64,000 nt of DNA, taken from Lycium barbarum. Its lineage: Eukaryota; Streptophyta; Magnoliopsida; Solanales; Solanaceae. The position numbers and the translations under genes are program-made. This document shows positions 23,128-32,722 of this stretch, piece by piece. The stretch lies in assembly GCF_019175385.1 (NCBI RefSeq), contig NC_083341.1:87570321-87634320 (forward strand), given 5' to 3'. Every line of letters begins with the position of its first letter. Positions within the stretch are counted from its first letter, which is position 1. The notes beneath the pieces are model-generated. The model made no database searches. It worked only from the letters and a program-made list of their open reading frames with translations, and had not been told where the DNA came from.

Positions 23128-23168
23128 CCTCGACTCGCCCCAGATCATGAAATAAAGGTCATGCGAGG
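23128..23168 (+). ncRNA. Small hairpin just upstream of the 5S-like segment, element E
   Basis: CCTCG (23128-23132) pairs with CGAGG (23164-23168) across 31 nt. Inside, CATGA and TCATG could form a second short stem. It is the counterpart of 16403-16443 in F, with a compensatory pair change. Confidence 0.45.
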
Positions 23169-23172
23169 AAGT

Positions 23173-23292
23173 GGACGCGATTATATCAGCATTAAGGCAC
23201 CGGATTCCATCGAAGTTACGAGGTTAAGCGTGCTAAGGTGGGAGAAATTTTAGGATGGGTGACCTCCTGGGAAGTATGTAAGAAATTCTATA
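23173..23292 (+). other. 5S rRNA-derived segment, element E
   Basis: Aligned without any gap to a plant 5S rRNA recalled from memory, about 79 of the first 100 positions match. Strong blocks are GGCACCGGAT, GGTTAAGCGTGCT (box A core) and GGATGGGTGACCTCCTGGGA (box C). Many differences are C-to-T or G-to-A. The last 15-20 nt do not match, and no T-run terminator follows. Orientation is the same as the retrotransposon. It is a pseudogene-like derivative, yet with 5S spacing kept. Confidence 0.88.
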
Positions 23293-24248
23293 TATCCAGA
23301 CATAAGAGACAAAGGAGGCGTTAGAGTAACCTAAGGGAAACTAGAGTATACGGAATGGCTGGAAACTTTAAGAGGTCGCGTAAGACAAGGTAGGCTAGAC
23401 TGGAGAAGAGACAGAAAGTGCGTTACCGGCGCTACGGTAAAGAAGACATTAATCAAGTAAGGGTATCGAAGTTTGAGTGGCAGCAAAAATAAATGGTACA
23501 AGTGTTACAAGGTAAGCTGCTATTATTTTTACTACAGGTTAAGATTGGAAAGTTCTAATACAGCGATATTTGGAAAAGAACGAGAGTGAGTAGATGGAAA
23601 ATAAGGAGATCAAAGTGTCGGAAGAAGGTGAAAGGTAAGAAACCTCAGTGAGTGAAGCCTCAAGAGAAACTACCGGCAAAAGCATGAGACTATTGGGATA
23701 AAAATTCAAAGGTAGGCACGCGAAAAGGATAAAGTGTGGTTATATAGAACAAAAGAGGAATGTGTGAGGTTCGAGAACCGATTTCAATAAGTGGGGCTAA
23801 AGGAATAGTGACTAGGATAGGGGGATGTGAAGTAAGAGAAAGAATTCTTAGGCCTTGTGATGATGTTAAGGCGAGAGATATATAAAAGAATAAATGTGTA
23901 CCATAGTTAAAGGTTCGATGAACAAGGGTACGGAGAGTGAAAGCTGTAAGGATTCTGTGCTAAGAACAAATGTAGCGGGACGCTTGAGAAATATGGACGC
24001 ACAGCTACAACACAAACACGTAGTTAAAGAAGAATTATGAGCAAATGAGCTACGCAAGTGAAAGGACAAATAGTGGATGGAAGGGTATGGAAATGTGGAC
24101 AAAATGATGACATAGACAGAAAGTAAAAGAAAAACTTAGGATAAGAAGTTTTTGATATGTTAGGCACAGAGTGGGAAGGAAGATGAGGAATAAGGTATAA
24201 ACGAAGACTTCATAAAAGGATTGTTGGCATATAAGGAGCCCCTTAAAA

Positions 24249-24265
24249 GGGGGGGGGGGGGGGGG
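24249..24265 (+). repeat. Run of 17 G in element E
   Basis: Homopolymer in the internal region. Element F has a run of 17 C (17426-17442) in its own 3' internal region. Exact lengths may be sequencing-limited. Confidence 0.9.
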
Positions 24266-24888
24266 ACCATATTATATTAGGCCAAAAAGGGATCACAATA
24301 TTTTCAAGTACTAGAAAAGGAAACTTATTAGTTCGAGGCCAAAGTTTAAATATGTCGGTATATCGGGAGTAAGTAAAGAATGTCTCGAACGACGACGACT
24401 ATTATAACGAAAGTATCCATAATTGGTAGTCTGAGAATTTTTGAAATAAAGAAAGAACGTAGTGCCTATGAATGAAACAAAAGAGTTCATCGGACACTAG
24501 AGAATAGTTCATGGACCATTAATTGTACGGAGCATGAGAATATACGCTATGGAATTGTATGAATCATCTACGTGAAGCGATACTCAATCATGATTGTAGG
24601 GGATCCACACCGGAGAGCAAACAAGAAATAACGATGGATGAAACGAGCGCCAATACAAAGAAATCAAAGACAAGTATACTTGTGTCAAAAGATGACCTGG
24701 GAAGGACAAGGATAATAAGTTGGCGCAATGGATTAGAAAACCAATGACACGGAACGAGGACTCATGTAAGGACTGAGGAGTTCGATGATAAAGAAAATAA
24801 GGTAAAGGATAAGGAATGGGTATGAAGAAAAGGACAACTATAGAAGGGACCCTCCCGAAGGATTACAACACCCCATGAGATCAGTTGA

Positions 24889-24923
24889 ACATTCGAGGAC
24901 GAATGTTCTAAAGGGGGGGAGGA
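24889..24923 (+). other. Palindrome and polypurine tract, element E
   Basis: ACATTCG-AGGA-CGAATGT at 24889-24906, then the purine run 24910-24923 abutting the 3' LTR. Confidence 0.85.
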
Positions 24924-27824
24924 TGTTATATCCCGTATTTTATACATTCGGATATTTCAAGGTAGTCGTGGTAAGTTAAGGGAATGACCATCTTCCAAAA
25001 TTATTTTAATGTACAAGTTGGTTATGAATATTATTTATGAACATTATTAGTATGGAAATATTGAAAAAGGCTAAAGGGTAAAAAGGGAAATTCACAAAGT
25101 GGTTGATGAAAATATTGTGGAAGACTAGGGGCAAAATGGGAATTTCATAAAACTTCAAGAAATTTATGAAATGGGCCAAGGTGGCCGGCCAAGGTAGATA
25201 TGGGCTTTGGCCCATATGGACCAATAATATGTGTAGTCAAAAATGACAAATTAGGATATAATTATCCTTTATTTTAAGAAGTTTCAAGAAAAAAGGAGAA
25301 GGGGGCATGTGTCCCCTTATAATTTGTTGGAGCTAATTATATATATAGGCCAATGCTTACAAGGCAAGACAATTTCATCTTCCAATTTAGGAATATGAAG
25401 AGGGAAATATGGTAGGGTTCGGCCAAGGCTCCAAAAAATTGAGCCATGGAAATTGATCAAGAAAAATTATTTTCTTCTAGTATTTCCACCAAATGGAAGG
25501 TCCTTATTAACATGAAGGAGTTGTTGGAGCAAGAAAAGCCTTTATTTGTGTAATTCACAAGCTCTAGCCGAGTGAAGAAGTTGGGTGAGAAAGGTATGTG
25601 TTCCACTCTCTTTTACATATGTTGTGGGTGGTTTATGCATGTTGTTGTATGAAGAAATGGATGAAATTCATGTGATATATATGTGTGTGGGTGTTGGCCG
25701 AATAGTAGCTAGGTGGGTGTAGAAGTGATGAATTAATTTTATTTAGTAGTTTGATTGTTGTGTTGTGGATTCCATGATGTAAAATGAAGGTTTGGAGGCT
25801 CGAAATGAATTTGAAATTGTTTGTGCATTATTGAAGAAGTTAGTGTGATAATTAGTATGGTTTCTTATATTTTATGAATGATGTTGTTAATGTGTAGGTT
25901 GTAAATACAATTCATGAATTTGGAAGTGAGACATATGTTGGAAGATTGTAAGTTGGGTTGTGGTGATTGAATTTGAAAGAAGGAAATAAGTTGTTATTGT
26001 TATTGTTGAATTCGGAAGGTGTCGGGTGAAGTAGTGTGTTGATTGAGTCGTTTTGAATGTTATGTGAATTGAATGGAATAAAAATGAATTGTCGTTGAAT
26101 TGTATGACAAAGGTTGTTAATGTTAGAATGCGTCTTGAATTGATTGTCGATGTTGTTGGTATGATTGATGGTATTGTTGTTGATAGTTTGGCCGAGTTGA
26201 ATTCTCGGATTGTTGATTGATGATTTGGGCCGAGTTAGATTCTCGGGGATGGTGTATTTACAGGGGAGATGCTACCGAAATTTCGGCAGATTATAAATGA
26301 ATTCATTTAAAGGATTAAGACAAGTATATGGTGATGAATCTAATGATTGCGTCAATCTTCTTGAATGTAGACTAGCGATAACGAGCTTGGACAATTAAGC
26401 GTAGCGAATAGGACGTGGAACATGTATGTTAAGGCTCGTCCCTTTTCTGTCAAGGCATGAATCCGATGCTATGATTTCATAATTGTCTCCACATTTTCCT
26501 TGTTTTAAAAAGTTAGATGTTTATGATTCTAAGGAATGATTCCCTTCCCGATAACTCGTAAATGTTTTTCCAAAGTGTCCATATTTTTTTACAAAATAAA
26601 GGTTTATGATATCGTAAGCTTTTATGACAGTAACGATGGATGTGTTTTACAATGGCATTGATGATGTCGAGGATGAGAGTATTTCTATGATAACTATGAT
26701 AAGAATGATTTCAAGTTCGAAAGGTACCTGATATGAACATTTCTTTGATTTTCCAAAAATAGCTTCCGAAACGTTCATAGAAGGTCCTGTACTTCAAACG
26801 CTCATAACTTTCTTATACTAAATCGGATTGACTCGAAACTTGTTTCTGAGCCTTCAGGTGTCGGTTTATGTACGTTGTTATTCATTGCTAGTCTCATCTT
26901 ATAATAATTGTTCCTTTAAGGTGAGACAAAGTCATGATGATTGTCCCATAATGTAATCGGAGGTTACCGACCTTACGTCACTCCGATTGATACATGACTT
27001 TCTTTGGGCTCTCCTGCATGCTGCTTATATGATATATGTATATGTATATGGGGAAAAGGGAGATATGTTGCGCTATAGACGCATTGCCACCTAGTCAGTT
27101 GGCGTAACATTCATCCCGGACGCGGGATGCCCGGACGTGGGATATATGTGGGGGAGCCGACGTTGTTCGGCGCTATGACATGTTCTATTTTCTATGTATA
27201 TGAAAAAGAAATGTTTTCAAAGAAATCGAAGCATGCATGGCATCCGCCTAAGAGGCACTCAGATGTACATGTCACTCTTTTATCTCATGATATGCTCTAT
27301 ATATCTCTATTCTGTTGTTGTTCATAATCACATCTCTTACTATGTTACTATTCATGCCTTACATACTCGGTACGTTGCTCGTACTGACCCCCTTTCTTCG
27401 GGGAGGGGGGGGGGAGGGGGCTGCGTTTCATGCCGCGCAAGTACACCCAGATGAGCTGAAGCTATTATAGAAGACGTTCCAGCGGAGTTGGCAAGCTCCA
27501 CTTGTTCTTGGAGTGATGCCGAGTCAGAGTATGTGTGGTATGATGTCTGATTAATGTTAGAGACTTTGCAGACAGAGTCGTGGGTTTAGGATGTCAGTCT
27601 TGTAAGCGGCTCCACCAGCCGATGTATCCTTATGTATTATGATAACAGATTCTGTTTAATTTGAGCACGATAAAAAGGAAGTTTCTGAAAGTTGTACTAT
27701 GTATTTCATCTTTATTTGATTTAAAAGTCCAAAAGATTATGTGTGTACTAAGGGTCAGAGGGTTCGCTCGGCCCTAAGTAAGGGTCGGGTGCCCATCACG
27801 CCCTAGGGAGATTAAGGTGTGACA
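24924..27824 (+). repeat. Element E 3' LTR, 2901 bp
   Basis: Unbroken copy of E's LTR, ending GTGTGACA, followed by TSD GTATA (27825-27829). It preserves the pre-insertion sequence at F's target (around 26049). A G-rich stretch near 27400-27420 is expanded relative to the 5' LTR. Confidence 0.93.
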
Positions 27825-27829
27825 GTATA

Positions 27830-29589
27830 GAGGCGGGCACAGACAGTAGTTTTTGAGGCATTCAGGCCATTCTATGACTAGTGCGCCTCCACGGGTTTCA
27901 GGCCAGAAATTTGATAGATCTACTCATTTCGGGGCGAGTCAGAGTTTTTTGGGATCTCAGTTTAGGGGTGATTCGGGTCAGGCGAGACCACCCCTGCCAC
28001 GATGTTCCCAGTGTGGGAAGTTACATTGAGGTCATTGCCGATTGGGTTCAAAGGTTTGCTATTCATGTGGTCGGCTAGGCCATATTATGCGTGATTGCCC
28101 CTCAGTTGGTGGTAGAGGTAGGACCCATCCTTCAGGATCGGTAGCCGGATCTTTGTCATCTATACGCCCTATGGGGCCAGGTTCATATGCACCAGTCGGC
28201 CATGGTAGAGGCAGAGGGAGAGTCCCCAGTTCTAGCGGTCCTCAGCACCATATTTATGTTCTGGATGGACGCCAAGATCTTGAGTCTTCTCCTGATGTTG
28301 TCAGGGGAATATTATCAATATTTTCTCATGATGTATATGCCTTGATAGATCCGGGCTCCACATTGTCATATGTTACTCCGTATATTGCGGGTCGGTTTAG
28401 AGTCAAACCGGAGTCGATTAAACCTTTTGAGGTGTCTACACCCGTTGGTGAATCGGTAATAGCTAGCCGAGTATATAGAAGTTGTATACTTGTGATTTGT
28501 GACCATCATACTATGGTCTACTTATATGAGTTAAAAATGGTGGATTTTGATATTATTATGGGCATGGATTGGTTGGCTTCTTGCTAGGCCAATGTTGATT
28601 GTAGAATGAAAATGGTTTGTTTCCAATTTCCGGGAGAACCCGTTTTATCATGGAAAGGAAACATTGCGTCACCAAAAGGTAGGTTTATTTCGTATCTCAA
28701 GGCAAGGAAAATGATCACAAAAGGTTTCATTTATCACCTAGTTCGGGTTTAAGATGTAGAAGCTGAACCGCCAACTCTTCAGTCAGTCCCCGTAGTGAAT
28801 TGATTTCCGGATGTATTCCCGGAAGAGCTTCCTGGCCTGCCTCCCGAGCGGGAGATTGATTTTACTATTGATATGTTGCCAGACACCAAGCCTATATCTA
28901 TTCCACCTTATAGAATGGCTCTCGCAGAGTTGAAAGAGTTGAAGGAGCAATTGAAAGATTTGCATGAGAAAGGCTTTATTAGGCCTAGTTCATCCCCGTG
29001 GGGAGTACCCGTATTGTTTGTCCGAAAGAAAGATGGCTCCTTAAGAATGTGCATTGACTATCGATAACTGAATAAGGTGATGATTAAGAATAAATATCCT
29101 CTTCCGAGGATTGATGACTTAATTGACCAATTACAAGGCGCCAAATGGTTTTCGAAGATAGATTTGAGATCCGGGTATCATCAAGTGAGAGTTAGGGAGA
29201 AAGATATCCCTAAGACAGCCTTCAGAACAAGATATGGCCATTTTGAGTTCCGGGTGATGTCATCTGGACTAACTAATGCACCGGCAGTATTTATGGATTT
29301 GATGAACGATGTGTTCAGACCCTTCCTAGATTTATTTGTGATTGTATTCATCGATGATATCTTGGTGTATTCTAGATCCGAGGCAGAACAGGCAGATCAT
29401 TTGCGTACTGTCCTTAGAGTTCTTCAAACTCGAGAGTTGTTTGCAAAATTTTCTAAGTGTGAGTTTTGGTTGAACTCAGTGACATTTTTGGGGCACATTG
29501 TTTCAGCCGATGGTATTCGGGTAGATAGCCAAAAGGTTGAGACCGTGAAGACTTGGCCAAGGCCCAGACCACCTACGGAGGTTCGTAGC
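27830..29589 (+). pseudogene. gag-pol: Array B internal 1: gag end, protease, most of reverse transcriptase
   Basis: Continues gag after element E. It holds the paired Cys-rich knuckles (about 27995-28100, the second being Cys-X2-Cys-X4-His-X4-Cys), protease Asp-Pro-Gly-Ser near 28349, and reverse transcriptase about 28870-29560 with Phe-Ile-Asp-Asp near 29347. At least five in-frame stops are seen, for example near 28028 (a Trp position), 28585, 28750, 28800 and 29065. It is cut by element C after GTAGC (29585-29589) and resumes at 40627. Confidence 0.9.
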
Positions 29590-29894
29590 TGTTATGTTCC
29601 ATGTTTTTGTATAATTGGAAATCGAGAAATAATTAAGATTTGTGTGTTATAAGGAAATATTTTGATTTTAGTGAATATGACTATGTTGATTATGGAATCA
29701 TTAATGTTAAGACATCGGGGAAGGCCGAGGGTAAATTTGGAATTTCGGAAATTAGTTTCGGGAATTACAAAACGGGACTTTTTATGAATTGGGCCAAGAA
29801 AATATGACACAAAATTGAGGCCCAAAGTATTGAGGGTGGCCGGCCATAGCAATGGCCCAAACCCATCCTTTTAATGTCATGTGCTAGGCACATG

Positions 29895-29916
29895 ACCAAT
29901 AATATGGATATATATC
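29895..29916 (+). promoter_or_regulatory. CCAAT and TATA-like promoter in C LTR
   Basis: A CCAAT motif is followed about 10 bp later by a TATATAT run in the 5' part of the LTR. It is repeated in the 3' LTR at about 37997-38018. Transcription would start shortly downstream, placing U3 in roughly the first 340 bp. Confidence 0.5.
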
Positions 29917-30831
29917 ATCTTACACTTAGAATTATCAAGAACAAAGAACAAAATTCAAGAGCACCACAAAAGAGGGCTTCGGCCGAGACTAAGAAAGAGA
30001 GAAAAAGAAAATTGTGCTAGCCTTGTTTGAGGTCCAAAAATCCTAGTTTCTACATAGTTGTGAAGTACTCAAGACCCTCTTCAACGGGGTATAATTAGTT
30101 TGGCACAAGAACCACGTTTGCGGCAAGTCAGATTTTCAAGAAAAAGGTGAGAAATCTATGTTTTTATGTTATGAAATGGGTTTATATGTTATAGTGATTG
30201 ATGTTGCATGAAGATTATGGAATGGTGTTGTGTTTGTGCATGGCGTGTGTGTGTGAGAAGGGTGTGTTTGGCCGTGAGCCCTAGGAGGGAGAAAGAATGT
30301 GAATTTGATCTTGTTTAGTTTGTTTAATGCGTCGTTGTGACCTTTATGTGGTAAATGATTAGTTAATGAATTGATTTGGCATTGGAAAATGATTTCGGAA
30401 CGTTATCGGAAAGTATACACCTTTAGTATATTTGTGTATATCATTGTATATCTAGGGTGCTAAAGACCTTAAATATGATTTATGGTTGATGTTAAGGAAT
30501 TCGGAATGAAGCGACGCAAGTTAGAATGTTCGTCGTGACTTTTGATGTTTTGAATGAAATATGGAAAATAATGCATTTCGGGAACTTTCGTATATGGTTT
30601 GGAATATAATTGGGATGTGATTGAATAATCTTGAATGATTGAATGAATACAATAATGTGGATATAGATTTGGAATTTTGAAGCTTGAATGAAAAGTTGCC
30701 AACTTATGTAATAAGGTAGAATTTTGAAGTTAGTATGGTTTGAATATGATGTGTGTTGTTTGATGATGTGTGGGCTGTAGTTGTTGATGTATTTTGAGCC
30801 GAGCTAAGTCTCGGGGGTGTTAAATTTATAG

Positions 30832-30978
30832 GGGAAATGCTGCCGAAATTTCGGTAGGCAAAAATGAAGTTAATGTCATTTTTTTAAGTCTAAGGATCTC
30901 AAATTGGTAACTTTGACCATTTGCAGATTTCGGACGGAACGGGACTTGACTTTTGGGAGAGCATAAGACGTCAGTAAG
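30832..30978 (+). other. Exon-like LTR module in C
   Basis: 147 nt between acceptor-like TTTATAG (ends 30831) and donor-like AGTAAG/GTATGTAAAGC. It carries the CCGAAATTTCGG palindrome near its start; the 3' LTR copy has one change in it. Confidence 0.4.
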
Positions 30979-31949
30979 GTATGTAAAGCTTCCCACTTCT
31001 TCGTTTGGCATGTCTTAGTGTGTTAGGTGAATTTTGGAACCTCCGGAGCCTTTCTGCTCCTCGAAACCCGATCTACAAAACGACTATTATTCATTCAATT
31101 CAATTGAAGCCTAAAGGCTCTATTTTGGCTAGAATGCAACCAAATGTTCGAAACCTATCGAAATGTGATCGGGTTACTTTGAAATCATTATGTATAATCT
31201 TCTGGCCTTTAAATGTTCGTAAATTATGTTTGCCACCTCAATTTGACTCGAGGTGGGCCCGCTAACCCCGAGACGCCCTATTTGTCCTATTGGGCGATCC
31301 TTTTGAATAAAGCTTGATATGATACTTTCAGTTTTGGAACTTCCTCCCACGAGATATGTATTGAATATTATGATATGCTAAGTTACGTTTTGAGCCATAC
31401 GTACCATTTTGGGAAACATCTTGTGAAATAAAACTTTGTATCAACTAAGTATTCGGTTATTTTGTACTATGAAATGACTTATGAAATCATTATGTTTTGA
31501 AAGGCTATTTTGAAATATGATTTGCATTTGTTCGCTCACGACTCCGCTCGTGCCTTACTATGACTTCGTTCACCGGTTCCCGAGCCGGTTATGATTCGTG
31601 CGCCTTATGATAATTCGGCCGTATGCTGTGTTCCGGTTCCCGAGGCCTCGCCATAGGGCCGGGTTCCGTTTGGCGTTATGCTGTGATATGGCTCGTGATG
31701 TGATACGCTCACCTATGTTGTGTTTGTGTTCGGGGATGTACGGAGTTTTGAAACCTTCTGGTGTTATGCTGTGTGTGGCGCCAGCGTCGGAGTGGCGACC
31801 ACGTTCTTAAGCGTTTGCATGATTTCATTTGCATTATGTATACGTATATGATTTTGATACGGATTTTGACATACTGATTTGTACTCCACTTTGTCATCTG
31901 ATTTGCTTTCGGTTTTGGCCCATATTTCTGTACTCCGTGCTTTACATAC

Positions 31950-31970
31950 TCAGTACATATTTCGTACTGA
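31950..31970 (+). other. Conserved TCAGTAC / GTACTGA inverted repeat in C LTR
   Basis: A perfect 7-bp inverted repeat (31950-31956 with 31964-31970) and a 7-nt loop, followed by a pyrimidine-rich stretch and GCCCGCAGGT. Related copies lie in D (50711-50731), B, S1, E and F LTRs. Confidence 0.5.
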
Positions 31971-32523
31971 CCCTTTTTCTCCGGGGGCTGCGTTTCATGC
32001 CCGCAGGTGCAGATATTGGTGATCCTCCACTGTAGGCTTCACTCTTTGCTACTTCGGAGTACTCCTTCTTGACTCGGAGTCCACTTTTGGTACAGACTCC
32101 CTTTTGCTATGTATATTCTGTACATTTGACTATTTGGGTACGGCGGGGCCCTGTCTCGTCATATGTCTTTGTTTTGAGTTCGTAGAGGCCTGTAGTCATA
32201 TATGTGGGGCGAGGGTCCTATATATGTTTGTCTGATTTTGTTTTCTGGTCTTAAAGCGGTCCGTTTGTTTTGATGGCCCTGAATGGCCCTTATGCTTATA
32301 TTTGCATTTTTGACCGGCGATGTCTATTCCGCCGCTCAGTTTGGATCCGATATGACATTTTGATTTGTGCGACCGCTTAAGACATATTTTGATATAAACT
32401 ATGTTTGATATGACTTTTATGAAATTCTGAAATAAGTTTGGATTTGGCAATGAATATGTAATTTGGTCTGGGTACCCAAGTAGGGTGCCAGTCGCGGCCC
32501 ACGGGGCTGGGTCGTGACAAAAG

Positions 32524-32535
32524 TGGTATCAGAGC
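32524..32535 (+). other. Primer-binding site, element C
   Basis: TGGTATCAGAGC, complementary to the initiator tRNA-Met 3' end, 4 nt inside the LTR. Confidence 0.93.
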
Positions 32536-32575
32536 AGTTTGTCCTCAGAATGTATACAGGCCGTGTCTCGTAGAG

Positions 32576-32617
32576 TCTTGTTTATCGATGTGTTGTGCAC
32601 CACATCTATAAACAGGA
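32576..32617 (+). ncRNA. Leader stem-loop with GTGCAC loop, element C
   Basis: A 17-bp stem with one mismatch (C32586 with T32607) and one wobble closes the loop TTGTGCAC. Its last six bases are self-complementary but differ from the GCGCGC of B and F. A palindrome kept while its sequence changes suggests loop-loop pairing matters. Confidence 0.62.
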
Positions 32618-32722
32618 AGCTACAGGGCATTTAGGATGTTACTTTCTTTGGAATCTTAGATCGTGCGATAGAGCTGTGCTGTTAGGGTGATTTTGATCTG
32701 ACTCGCTATTGTGTTTGCAGTG

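Larger units (their letters stand above)
22584..24888 (+). other. Element E internal non-coding region
   Basis: No gag, pol or F-like acidic ORF. The stretch is AG-rich with scattered stops; ORFs of 60-90 codons look random. Homology with F's internal region can be followed by eye around the 5S-like segment (about 22960-23410). A run of 17 G lies at 24249-24265. Confidence 0.7.
10921..27824 (+). mobile_element. Element E: non-autonomous LTR retrotransposon in B gag
   Basis: LTRs 10921-12050 plus 20727-22485 (2889 bp, split by F) and 24924-27824 (2901 bp), internal region 22486-24923, TSD GTATA (10916-10920 and 27825-27829). The unbroken target can be seen in the sister copy near 46407. It has a primer site, leader hairpin, 5S rRNA-derived segment and polypurine tract but no gag or pol. 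It must therefore borrow proteins from an autonomous element. By eye the LTRs differ at roughly 70-80 positions, more than in F, as the nesting order requires. Confidence 0.9.
29590..32519 (+). repeat. Element C 5' LTR, 2930 bp
   Basis: Runs from TGTTATGTTCC to GTCGTGACA. A CCAAT motif (about 29897) and TATATATC (about 29908) mark a plausible promoter. Donor-like AAAAAG/GTGAGAAA follows 30146, about 240 bp downstream. Other marks are the exon-like module 30832-30978, GC-rich hairpin repeats about 31570-31800, and the TCAGTAC / GTACTGA inverted repeat 31950-31970. No gene. Confidence 0.95.

Noticed and set aside
23173..23292. A functional 5S rRNA gene
   Set aside because: About one position in five differs, the 3' end does not match, no T-run terminator follows, and it is a single copy inside a retrotransposon rather than part of a tandem 5S array.
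10921..27824. Element E or F as a Cassandra TRIM
   Set aside because: Cassandra elements are short and carry 5S sequence in their LTRs. Here LTRs are about 3 kb and the 5S-like segment is internal.
29592..29852. 86-codon minus-strand ORF, repeated at 37694-37954
   Set aside because: It recurs only because it lies in both LTRs of element C; the coding strand, composition and lack of any domain argue against a gene.
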